From NCBI GenBank assembly GCA_016929525.1, contig JAFGIP010000117.1:78304-142303 (forward strand): DNA of 64,000 nucleotides. Reading direction: 5' to 3'. The stretch comes from Bacteroidales bacterium. Lineage in GTDB: Bacteria; Bacteroidota; Bacteroidia; Bacteroidales; UBA10428. Numbering within the stretch: the stretch's first letter is position 1; every line of letters begins with the position of its first letter. The translations under genes and the position numbers were made by a program. Below the pieces are notes generated by a model, which did no database searches, was not told the origin of the DNA, and worked only from the letters and a program-made list of their open reading frames with translations. Shown in pieces: positions 41,877-49,777 of the stretch.

Positions 41877-43730
41877 TTAGTTAACAGGAAGGCTGAAATA
41901 AAATGTACTTCCTTTACCAATTTCACTTTCAGCCCATAACTTTCCACCATGAATATCCATGAACGTTTTGCATAATGAAATGCCTAGTCCGGAACCTCTT
42001 TCTCCCATTGTCCCTGTTGCATGGACATCTTCCGGAGAAGTGAAAATCTTATTAAGAACATCCGCATCCATTCCGACTCCTTCATCCTGGACTGAAACTG
42101 TAATATATTCGGAGTCCTTTTTCATATCAATTGTAACGTTGTTCCTTGGGTGCGAAAATTTAATGGCATTAGAAAGCATATTCCTTAGTACCGACAGTAT
42201 CATATTTTGGTCAGCTTTTACAGTATAACTGCTAATTTTATTAATTGTATTCACCGATTTGCTTAGCGCCAGATGATGGGTATGTTCTACAGATTTATCG
42301 GCAATATCGCGAAGGTTAACTGTTGTGAACTTAGGCTTAATCTCATCTCGGTTGTATTTTGCCCAGGTTAACAAATTATCAAGCAGATCATATGTTGAAT
42401 CCACTACGGGATAAAAGCTTTCCAATAACTCTTTGGTGTCCTCAATGTCTGCCATGCCTTCCGATATTGTTTTAGCAGCTATACGCATGGTGCCAACCGA
42501 ACTTCGCAGATCATGACTTATGATGGAGATCATCCTGTCTTTCGATTCATTCGCTCTTTTAAGTTGAAGCATAAGCTCTTTGTTGATTTTATGTCGTCTG
42601 TAAACCATAATAACTATTACTACCATGCTCAACAGAAAAAGTATACTTACCACACTCAGTATTATAAATAATAACCTCTGCTTCTCGAGGAGTAAAAGAG
42701 CTTCCTCTTTAGCTTTTAATTTATTTTCCTGTTCCTGGAAATTAAATCTGGTTTCAAGCCCGAGCAATAACGACTGGTTACTCATTTTGCGTAACGTATC
42801 TTTTGTTTGGTCTAAAAGCAGTGCATATTCAAAAGCTTTTTTATAATTACCCGTTGCACTTAAAATTTTATAAAGGATCTCATAATTTTCCACCTGAAGG
42901 TCATAAGCACCGAATTTCTGCAAACGTTTTTGCGATTTATTAACCATTTCCAGTGCCCTTGAATAATTTTTTTGTTTTAGATATACGTTTGAAAGATATT
43001 GTTCATCAATTGCCATGAGGTATTTTTCGTTGTCAAGAGAGTCATATTTATATGCTTCAAGATGATAATAAAGCGATGAGTCATATTTTCCCTGTGCAAG
43101 ATATACATTGCCAATATTACTAAGTGAATATGGACTTGGGCGACCACGCTTTGAAATCTCATAATTATTGGAAGCATGAAGGTAATATAGTGCAGAATCA
43201 TACTGTTTCAGGTAGATGTAAGTTCTTCCTATATTATGAATATGTGTAGCGATAATATCAGAATCTCCCAGTTCACTAGCGGTCTGAAGGCATTTTAGAT
43301 TATGTTTCAATGTTTCTTCATAATTTTTAAGCCCGGAGTGGACTGTGGCAATCCGGTTGTGGCAAAGTCCCTGCATATCTATATCATTCCCGGCGATCTT
43401 TAGCGCATCATAAGCAAGTTGTAAAGCAGAGTTATAATCGGCAATCTGATTATAGAAATCGACTTCGCGTAAAATTGACCTGACAATTAGAACGCTGTCG
43501 TTTAATTTTTCCGCAATTTTTCTTGCAGCTAAAGCATATTGATATGCCCGTTGCGGATCATTTCCCAGGAGGTAATAATTCAAATCGGCATAAATCTCGA
43601 ATAAGGCAGTATCATTTTTTTCAAATATCAACTGTCTTTCAAGGCTGTCGGCAGAACTCTTCCAATCCTTCCCGCTGATATTGTTTAAACAATATATAAT
43701 AGCAATTATTAGGCAGATTGATCGCGTCAT
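41877..43730 (-). CDS. TPR-containing membrane sensor histidine kinase
   Basis: This 617-residue protein has a signal peptide, then a series of tetratricopeptide repeats over about residues 35-330 ('AYQYALAARKIAEKLNDSVLIVRSILREVDFY', 'YDSSLYYHLEAYKYDSLDNE'). A transmembrane helix (about 350-372) and a coiled-coil linker follow. The HisKA domain has the phospho-acceptor H406 in 'IISHDLRSSVG', and the HATPase domain has 'QDEGVGMDADVL' and 'GSGLGISLCKTFMDIHGG'. The TPRs are periplasmic in this topology and would sense a peptide or protein signal. No response regulator gene is adjacent, so its partner is elsewhere. It is the first gene of a probable two-gene unit with the flavoprotein. Confidence 0.9.
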   Translation of the reverse strand: MTRSICLIIAIIYCLNNISGKDWKSSADSLERQLIFEKNDTALFEIYADLNYYLLGNDPQRAYQYALAARKIAEKLNDSVLIVRSILREVDFYNQIADYNSALQLAYDALKIAGNDIDMQGLCHNRIATVHSGLKNYEETLKHNLKCLQTASELGDSDIIATHIHNIGRTYIYLKQYDSALYYLHASNNYEISKRGRPSPYSLSNIGNVYLAQGKYDSSLYYHLEAYKYDSLDNEKYLMAIDEQYLSNVYLKQKNYSRALEMVNKSQKRLQKFGAYDLQVENYEILYKILSATGNYKKAFEYALLLDQTKDTLRKMSNQSLLLGLETRFNFQEQENKLKAKEEALLLLEKQRLLFIILSVVSILFLLSMVVIVIMVYRRHKINKELMLQLKRANESKDRMISIISHDLRSSVGTMRIAAKTISEGMADIEDTKELLESFYPVVDSTYDLLDNLLTWAKYNRDEIKPKFTTVNLRDIADKSVEHTHHLALSKSVNTINKISSYTVKADQNMILSVLRNMLSNAIKFSHPRNNVTIDMKKDSEYITVSVQDEGVGMDADVLNKIFTSPEDVHATGTMGERGSGLGISLCKTFMDIHGGKLWAESEIGKGSTFYFSLPVN

Positions 43731-43853
43731 TGAATTGAAATTCGATCAGCAAATAAACGAATGTTAATATAAATATTATATCTAGAATTCATTTAATTAA
43801 CACAAAGGTAAGTGAAATATTTGTTTCAGTAATTAATACAACAGATCATTATC

Positions 43854-44057
43854 TTAAAAAAAGAGGGATTTTTCTTCGAATGGCTCGGGATTTTGTGTAA
43901 TAAGCAATCCCTTATAATCGTTTCTTTCAACTATTTTATGAATATTTCTTACCATCTTATCATAAGAAAAATATCTGAATTCTTTTGGAATATTTAATTC
44001 AGACCATCCTTCATTCTGCTTTGATACAAATACTTTTATCTTGCAAACACATTCCAT
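43854..44057 (-). CDS. Small hypothetical protein, 67 residues
   Basis: A short open frame reads MECVCKIKVFVSKQNEGW and continues to 'LITQNPEPFEEKSLFF'. It has a mixed, protein-like composition (aromatics, charged helices and 'YFSYDKMVRNIHKIVE'). It sits alone in the 533-bp gap between the histidine kinase gene and the LacI-type gene. I chose the second ATG (44057) because the six-residue extension adds nothing recognisable. No signal peptide and no known family. It could be a genuine small cytoplasmic protein or a chance frame. The flanking DNA is AT-rich and shows no other feature besides the LacI operator at its right end. Confidence 0.45.
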   Translation of the reverse strand: MECVCKIKVFVSKQNEGWSELNIPKEFRYFSYDKMVRNIHKIVERNDYKGLLITQNPEPFEEKSLFF

Positions 44058-44207
44058 TATACTACACAATAACAATAATTTATGATATATATGATTAAAT
44101 AATAAACAATATAAAGATTATAATATAACAAAATAAATTAAATTTCAATATTTTATTTTAAAAAAATTCCGGGTTTAAACATTGTGGAAGCAATATTTAA
44201 TTATATT

Positions 44208-44227
44208 TACCGTGTGCGCACACGGTA
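44208..44227. promoter_or_regulatory. Perfect 20-bp palindrome, probable operator of the LacI-type regulator
   Basis: TACCGTGTGCGCACACGGTA is a perfect inverted repeat with a central CG, the usual form of LacI-family operators. It is GC-rich in an otherwise very AT-rich leader and lies 37-56 bp upstream of the start codon of the LacI-type gene that opens the uronate operon. Auto-regulation and control of the whole downstream operon by this site are the natural reading. I saw no second copy in the window. Confidence 0.8.
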
Positions 44228-44263
44228 TTTAAATTTTGTTTCGTCTATCAATATATTTTATAA

Positions 44264-45316
44264 ATGAAGATCAGGATAAAAGATATTGCCTTAAAAGCGA
44301 ATGTATCAACCGGCACGGTAGACAGAGTTCTTCATAGCAGAGGTGATGTGGCTGAAAATACGCGAAAACATGTTATGAAGATAGTGGAGGAAATGGGGTA
44401 TGAACCAAACCTTATTGCAAGAACATTAGCCTCGAAAAAGAAATTTCACATGGCTGTATTAATTCCTGATCCTGAGGGGAATCTTTACTGGAAATCACCG
44501 CTGGCTGGAATGGAAAAGGCTCATTCTGAAATAGCCGGTTTCAATGCTGAAATAAATTTTTACCCATTTATTATAGATGATGAAATTTCTTTTCATGGCG
44601 AATTCGAAAAACTTTTCTGTCAGAAACCGGATGGGATCATTTTTTCACCGGTATTTTTAGATACATCATTGAAGATAATTCAGATTTGTGAAGAGAATCG
44701 TATACCTTATATTTTCATTGATGCAAATATAGAGGGGCAGAACAATCTTTCATATTTTGGACAGAATGCATCAAGAAGCGGATATCTTGCAGCAAGATTG
44801 ATGGATTATGCTGTTCAAACCGATGGAGAAATACTAATAATAAATCCTTCCCATGAAAAAGAAGTAACCCATCATTATACAAAAAGAGAAGGAGGGTTTA
44901 TTTCCTATTTCAACGGTTTATTAAATACGAATAAGCAACTTAAGATAAAATCTGTTAATGCTAATACAAATTCTGATTCTGAAATTAATTCTGTTCTTGA
45001 TAAGTGTTTTAAACAAAATAGAAGCATTAAGGGGATTTTCATTACCAACTCAAAGATATATAAGATAGCCCGGTATCTTTCGAATAGAGAAATAAATAGT
45101 GTTGTTCTTATTGGATATGATTTACTCAATGAGAACTTAAGTTTTCTTAATAATAAGACCATTGATTTTTTGATCGGACAAAAACCCGAGGAGCAAGGTT
45201 ATAAAAGCGTTCTTGCTTTATTTCATTATCTGCTTTCAGGTAAAAAACCTGAGAAAACCAATTTCAGCCCTATAGATATAATTACAAAAGACAATTTTGA
45301 ATTCTATAAAATATAA
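44264..45316 (+). CDS. LacI-family transcriptional regulator of the uronate operon
   Basis: This 350-residue regulator has the LacI helix-turn-helix plus hinge helix at residues 1-60 ('RIKDIALKANVSTGTVDRVLHSRGDVAENTRKHV', 'YEPNLIARTLASKKKF') and a periplasmic-binding-protein-like sensor domain at 60-340 ('AVLIPDPEGNLYWKSPLAGMEKA', 'YFGQNASRSGYLAARLM', 'LIGQKPEEQGYKSVLALFHYLLSG'). It is the first gene of a run of genes for uronate uptake and breakdown, 11 bp from the next, so the effector is probably a uronate or aldonate intermediate. A perfect palindrome 37 bp upstream of the start codon is its likely operator. Confidence 0.9.
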   Translation: MKIRIKDIALKANVSTGTVDRVLHSRGDVAENTRKHVMKIVEEMGYEPNLIARTLASKKKFHMAVLIPDPEGNLYWKSPLAGMEKAHSEIAGFNAEINFYPFIIDDEISFHGEFEKLFCQKPDGIIFSPVFLDTSLKIIQICEENRIPYIFIDANIEGQNNLSYFGQNASRSGYLAARLMDYAVQTDGEILIINPSHEKEVTHHYTKREGGFISYFNGLLNTNKQLKIKSVNANTNSDSEINSVLDKCFKQNRSIKGIFITNSKIYKIARYLSNREINSVVLIGYDLLNENLSFLNNKTIDFLIGQKPEEQGYKSVLALFHYLLSGKKPEKTNFSPIDIITKDNFEFYKI

Positions 45317-45327
45317 AAGATAATATA

Positions 45328-46173
45328 ATGTATAATCTGAGTTTTAATGATTTAAAAGGCAAAGTGTGCGTAATTACCGGTGGCGCAGGAATTTTGGGTA
45401 CCTCGATAAGTCATGCTCTTGCAGCATCGGGTTTGAAACTTGCCATACTGGATTTCGATCATAAAAAAGGTATGGCATTGGCAAATGAATTAAACCATAA
45501 ATATGTGACTGACTGCATTGGTGTATATGCTGATGTGCTGGATAAGCAATCACTTGTTAATGCCAAAACTGAAATTAATGATAAGCTGGGTAAGATCGAT
45601 TTTTTAATAAATGGTGCGGGTGGAAATGCTCCTGAAGCGACTACAAAAATTGAGAAAATAATGGATGATAGCAATATTGAGGATACTTTTTTCGGATTAA
45701 GTATGGAAAGCATTGATAAAGTTATGACACTTAACTTTTTGGGAACATTGCTACCTACAAAAATTTTTACGATCGATATGCTCGAAAAAAAGCAAGGTTC
45801 AATAATCAATATATCATCAATGAATTCATATCGCCCACTGACCAAAATTCCCGCATATTCTGCTGCTAAGGCGTCAATTAATAATTTTACTCAATGGCTG
45901 TCGGTGCATCTGGCTAATACAGGCATCCGCGTAAATGCAATTGCCCCTGGTTTTTTTCTCACAAAGCAAAATGAATTTTTGCTCATTGATAAAAAAAGTG
46001 GAAATTACTCCCCCCGTGGGAAAAAGATTATTGAAAATACACCTGTTGCACGATACGGAAACCCTGAAGATTTGCATGGCGCAGTGCTATTCCTTTTATC
46101 AGATATTTCTTCTTTTATAACAGGTATTGTACTTCCGGTAGATGGGGGATATAGTGCATTTGGTGGTGTCTAA
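45328..46173 (+). CDS. uxuB: D-mannonate oxidoreductase / fructuronate reductase, SDR type
   Basis: This 281-residue SDR enzyme reduces D-fructuronate to D-mannonate with NAD(P)H. It has the cofactor loop 'TGGAGILG' at 17-24, 'NGAGGNAPEAT', and the catalytic Ser in 'NISSMNSYRPLTKIPAYSAAKASI' with Y177 and K181. The C-terminus is 'VNAIAPGFFLTKQNEFLL' and 'PVARYGNPEDLHG'. The 'SSMN..RPLTKIPAYSAAK' and 'GFFxTxQN' blocks are characteristic of the UxuB-type SDR of Bacillus and Bacteroidota, unrelated to the E. coli long-chain UxuB. Position in the operon with uxaC and uxaE supports the role. No mannonate dehydratase follows. Confidence 0.87.
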   Translation: MYNLSFNDLKGKVCVITGGAGILGTSISHALAASGLKLAILDFDHKKGMALANELNHKYVTDCIGVYADVLDKQSLVNAKTEINDKLGKIDFLINGAGGNAPEATTKIEKIMDDSNIEDTFFGLSMESIDKVMTLNFLGTLLPTKIFTIDMLEKKQGSIINISSMNSYRPLTKIPAYSAAKASINNFTQWLSVHLANTGIRVNAIAPGFFLTKQNEFLLIDKKSGNYSPRGKKIIENTPVARYGNPEDLHGAVLFLLSDISSFITGIVLPVDGGYSAFGGV

Positions 46174-46191
46174 TACAAAAGAAACAAACCT

Positions 46192-47472
46192 ATGGCAAAA
46201 AATATAATAGTAGCACAGTCAGGAGGCCCTTCACCTGTAATAAATAACACATTAAGAGGAATTATTGAAACCTGCAGAATGTTTCCTGAAATATTTAACA
46301 CGATATATGGCGGATGGCATGGGATCGAGGGTATTTTAAAAGAAGAACTGATTAATCTTTCTGCTCAGGATAACGAGGAGATTGCTTTGTTACGTAACAC
46401 ACCTGCTGCGGGTAGTATTGGTACATGCAGGTATAAACTGAAAGATCACCAGGAAAAAGATATGAATAGGATTGTTGATGTTTTTCAAGCACATGATATT
46501 GGCTATTTCTTTTATATAGGTGGTAACGACTCTCAGCATACAGCATTCAAAGTTAGCCGGTATGCTGCTGATAAGGGGCTTGATGTTATTGCAGTAGGTG
46601 TTCCCAAGACTATCGATAATGATCTTGGCGATAACGAATTTAAGTTGATTGACCATACACCTGGTTATGGGAGTGTTGCCAGGTATTGGTCTCATATCAT
46701 TCAGAATGCTAATGAAGAAAACATGGGTTCGTGTCCAGCCGACCCTGTACTGGTTATCCAGGCTATGGGACGAAAGATCGGATATATACCTGCAGCTTCT
46801 CGTTTAGCAGACCCAGAACGAAAAATGCCGCTTCAGATATATCTTGCCGAATCGGATGTTGGAATTGAAGTTCTGGCTGATAATGTCAACGAACAGCTTA
46901 AACAGGATGGTCGTTGTATGGTCGTGATAAGCGAAGGTTTCAACATTGGCGATATAAGGGAAGTAAAAGATGCTTTTGGGCATATATCATTTGGTTCGAG
47001 CAAGGTTTCCGTGTATCAGGCTGTAGTAAATTATTTGAATGAGAAAGGTTTAAAAGCCAAAGGTGTCGCAAGAGGACAAGTAATGGGTACTGATCAGCGT
47101 GATACAACGGCTTATGCATCAGTTGTCGATCTTGATGAGGCTTACAAGGTAGGTCAAAAAGCAGTTGATATTGCTATAAATGATGGAAACGGATGGATGG
47201 CTACTATTCTTCGTAATCCCGGATTTATTTATAATGTCAGATATGATAAAGTGTCTTTGGAGAAAGTAGCCCTTTCGGAAAGAATATTTCCAAAGGAATG
47301 GATAATGCAAAATGGCTATGATGTTTCGGATGAATTCGTCTACTATGCTCGCCCGCTTATTGGTGATGACTGGCCATCGGTTCCGATGATAAATGGCCGA
47401 CAACGTTTTACCCGACTAAAGAAAATTTTTGCTGAGAAGAAACTTGATAGCTATGTGCCAGAAGCTTATTGA
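46192..47472 (+). CDS. Phosphofructokinase, predicted PPi-dependent
   Basis: This 426-residue phosphofructokinase of the long clade has 'AQSGGPSPVINNTLRG' at the start. The active-site blocks are 'GGNDS' (residues 110-114) and 'PKTIDNDL' (138-145, catalytic D142). In ATP-dependent enzymes the positions occupied here by D113 and K139 are both Gly. Asp and Lys there are the established signature of pyrophosphate use. The first Asp of the usual GGDDS is Asn (N112), a variant found in some long-clade members. It would phosphorylate fructose-6-phosphate reversibly, and PPi enzymes can also act on sedoheptulose-7-phosphate. Its place inside a uronate operon is unusual and fits a pentose-phosphate exit. 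Confidence 0.85.
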   Translation: MAKNIIVAQSGGPSPVINNTLRGIIETCRMFPEIFNTIYGGWHGIEGILKEELINLSAQDNEEIALLRNTPAAGSIGTCRYKLKDHQEKDMNRIVDVFQAHDIGYFFYIGGNDSQHTAFKVSRYAADKGLDVIAVGVPKTIDNDLGDNEFKLIDHTPGYGSVARYWSHIIQNANEENMGSCPADPVLVIQAMGRKIGYIPAASRLADPERKMPLQIYLAESDVGIEVLADNVNEQLKQDGRCMVVISEGFNIGDIREVKDAFGHISFGSSKVSVYQAVVNYLNEKGLKAKGVARGQVMGTDQRDTTAYASVVDLDEAYKVGQKAVDIAINDGNGWMATILRNPGFIYNVRYDKVSLEKVALSERIFPKEWIMQNGYDVSDEFVYYARPLIGDDWPSVPMINGRQRFTRLKKIFAEKKLDSYVPEAY

Positions 47473-47546
47473 TAGTTGAAAGTATTAATATAAAGTTGGT
47501 AATTCTAACTACTGAATTCTGACTTATAACTTTTAAAATATTAAGA

Positions 47547-48425
47547 ATGAACCCACAAGAGAAGCTGAAAAACCTGAAATCAGAGAAGAAATTTTTCATT
47601 GGCATCGATTCCGACGGATGTGTTTTCGATACCATGGAAATTAAACAGAAAGAATGCTTCTGTCCAAATTTTATAAAATACTGGGAATTACAATCAATAT
47701 CGAAATATGCAAGAGAAACCTGGGAGTTTGTTAATCTTTATTCAAAAACCCGTGGCTGTAACAGGTTTCTGGCGATCATTGAAGCATTTGCTCTCTTAAA
47801 GGAAAGAAAGGAGGTTCTTAAAAGGAATTATAAACCTAGAGATATTGTTGCGCTGGTGGAATGGACAAAGAAAGAAACTAAACTGGGTAATGTTACTCTT
47901 GAGGCATATGCAAGGCAAGTGAACAACCCGGTTATCGATCTTGCTCTTAAGTGGTCTAAAGCTGTTAACAAACAAATAGGAGAGATGGTCTACGGAATAG
48001 AACCGTTCCCTTATGTAATGGAAAGCATTGAAAAAATTCAGGGGAAAGCTGACACGATAGTTGTATCGCAGACTCCGGTTGAAGCGCTGGAACGAGAATG
48101 GAAAGAAAATAACATTGCACATCTGGTAAAAATGATAGCAGGTCAGGAATATGGTACCAAGACAGAGCACATAGCTTTAACTGCCAACGGTAAATATGAT
48201 AGTGAAAAGATACTGATGATAGGTGATGCACCGGGGGACCTGAAAGCAGCCGATGCAAACGGGGCTCTTTTCTTTCCCATTAATCCGGGGAAAGAAGAAG
48301 AATCATGGGAAAGATTTTATCAGGAAGGAATTGACAGATTCTTTGAAGGTTCATTTCAGGGAAGTTACCAGCAAGAGCTGCTGGATGAGTTTCACAGATT
48401 GCTGCCGGAAAAACCGTCGTGGTAA
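47547..48425 (+). CDS. HAD-superfamily hydrolase, substrate unknown
   Basis: This 292-residue HAD protein has motif I 'GIDSDGCVFDT' with D21 and D23, Ser/Thr motif II 'TIVVSQTPVEAL', and the C-terminal motif 'ILMIGDAPGDLKAADANGALFFPI'. A long helical cap lies between (about 50-165). It has the general design of a sugar-phosphate phosphatase or phosphomutase. Within the uronate operon it may clear a dead-end phosphate ester or act in the pathway itself. Note the DSDG form of motif I, with Ser between the aspartates. Gaps of 74 bp before and 51 bp after are larger than elsewhere in the operon. The specific reaction is not known. Confidence 0.8.
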   Translation: MNPQEKLKNLKSEKKFFIGIDSDGCVFDTMEIKQKECFCPNFIKYWELQSISKYARETWEFVNLYSKTRGCNRFLAIIEAFALLKERKEVLKRNYKPRDIVALVEWTKKETKLGNVTLEAYARQVNNPVIDLALKWSKAVNKQIGEMVYGIEPFPYVMESIEKIQGKADTIVVSQTPVEALEREWKENNIAHLVKMIAGQEYGTKTEHIALTANGKYDSEKILMIGDAPGDLKAADANGALFFPINPGKEEESWERFYQEGIDRFFEGSFQGSYQQELLDEFHRLLPEKPSW

Positions 48426-48476
48426 GTCAGAATATAATTGTTGCTCATACTGATTTTTTAAGTAATGAATTAAAAT

Positions 48477-49751
48477 ATGATTTATTTCGAACTTAACAGG
48501 GAAAAAACAGAGATTGGCAAGGCGGAGTTAAAAGAGGGTTTATATGCTGCATTGCAAAAGATCGGCGTAAAGAAACGTGTTATAGTTGTTCCTCCTGATA
48601 TTACTCGTTACCATTCACAAGCAGGTATACTTACTTCTTATGTTTATGAATATTTTAAAGCAGGATTAGTAGATATACTTCCCGCATTGGGAACGCATGC
48701 CCCAATGAGCAGTCAGGAAATTCAGAAAATGTATCCGGGAATTCCTGAAAGTTTATTTCGTATACATGACTGGAGAAAAGATATAGTTGTTGTTGGCACT
48801 GTTCCCGGAGAATTTGTGGAGAGTATAACTGAGGGTGCCTTATATTACAATTGGCCGGCTCAACTGAACAAGATAATATGGGAAGGGAATCATGACTTGA
48901 TTTTATCCGTTGGACAGGTCGTTCCTCATGAGGTTGTCGGCATGGCCAATTACAATAAGAATTTATTCGTTGGTACGGGAGGAGCGGAAGCCATTAACAA
49001 GAGTCATTTTATCGGGGCGGTTTATGGCATGGAACGACTATTAGGGCGACCTGATAACCCGGTCAGAGAATTACTCAATTATGCTTCGAATAAATTTATT
49101 TTGCACCTTCCGGTTATTTATGTACTGACTGTAGTTGCATTAAATAATGAAGGAAATCCTGTAGTAAAGGGACTTTTCATTGGCGATGATTCTGATGTTT
49201 TTTATAAAGCATCCGAACTGTCGCTAAATGTTAATTTTAACATGCTGGATAAACCTCTTGGTAAAGTAATAGTATATCTTGATCCGGAAGAATATAAATC
49301 ACTTTGGTTAGGTAATAAAAGTATTTACCGCACTAGGATGGCTTTGGCAGATAATGGAGAGCTTATTGTTTTAGGACCCGGTTTAAAAGGGTTTGGTGAA
49401 GACAGCGAAATCGACCGGCTCATAAAAATATATGGCTATTCTGGAAAGAAAAAAATATTGGAATACACCGAGCAGAATGCAGAACTCAGAAATAATCTTA
49501 GTGCTGCTGCACATCTGGTGCATGGTAGCACTGAGGGTCGATTTAACGTGACCTATTGTCCGGGGAAATTATCGCGTGAAGAAATTGAATCAGTCAGTTT
49601 TCAGTATGCAGATTTGAAAAAAATGATAAAACACTATAATCCGGAAAGACTAAAGCCAGGTTTCAATATTATGCCCGATGGTGAAGAGATATATTTCATT
49701 CAAAATCCTGCTTTGGGACTTTGGGCTTATAAAGAACGATTTTATAAATAG
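48477..49751 (+). CDS. LarA-family nickel-pincer hydroxyacid racemase/epimerase
   Basis: This 424-residue member of the LarA superfamily (DUF2088) uses a nickel-pincer nucleotide to invert C2 of 2-hydroxyacids. All residues known from lactate racemase of Lactiplantibacillus are present at matching spacing: D41 and R44 ('PPDITRYHS'), H74 ('GTH'), H151 ('PHEVVGMA'), the cofactor-lysine K161, and nickel ligand H177 ('NKSHF'). H151-K161 is 10 and H151-H177 is 26 residues, exactly as H174-K184-H200. The family includes a gluconate 2-epimerase. Between mannonate reductase and 6-phosphogluconate dehydrogenase, a mannonate/gluconate epimerase is the best guess. LarB, LarC and LarE, which build the cofactor, are not in this window. 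Confidence 0.85.
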   Translation: MIYFELNREKTEIGKAELKEGLYAALQKIGVKKRVIVVPPDITRYHSQAGILTSYVYEYFKAGLVDILPALGTHAPMSSQEIQKMYPGIPESLFRIHDWRKDIVVVGTVPGEFVESITEGALYYNWPAQLNKIIWEGNHDLILSVGQVVPHEVVGMANYNKNLFVGTGGAEAINKSHFIGAVYGMERLLGRPDNPVRELLNYASNKFILHLPVIYVLTVVALNNEGNPVVKGLFIGDDSDVFYKASELSLNVNFNMLDKPLGKVIVYLDPEEYKSLWLGNKSIYRTRMALADNGELIVLGPGLKGFGEDSEIDRLIKIYGYSGKKKILEYTEQNAELRNNLSAAAHLVHGSTEGRFNVTYCPGKLSREEIESVSFQYADLKKMIKHYNPERLKPGFNIMPDGEEIYFIQNPALGLWAYKERFYK

Positions 49752-49777
49752 AAAAGAAAAAGAAAAAGAAAAACAAA

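Noticed and set aside
43731..44207. tRNA or small RNA gene in the AT-rich gap
   Set aside because: No cloverleaf, no GC-rich stem and no terminator were found apart from the LacI-type palindrome.
48477..49751. Lactate racemase (LarA proper) as the annotation
   Set aside because: The catalytic set is that of the superfamily, which has many substrates; the neighbours are uronate and gluconate genes and there are no larBCE genes nearby, so a lactate role is not supported.
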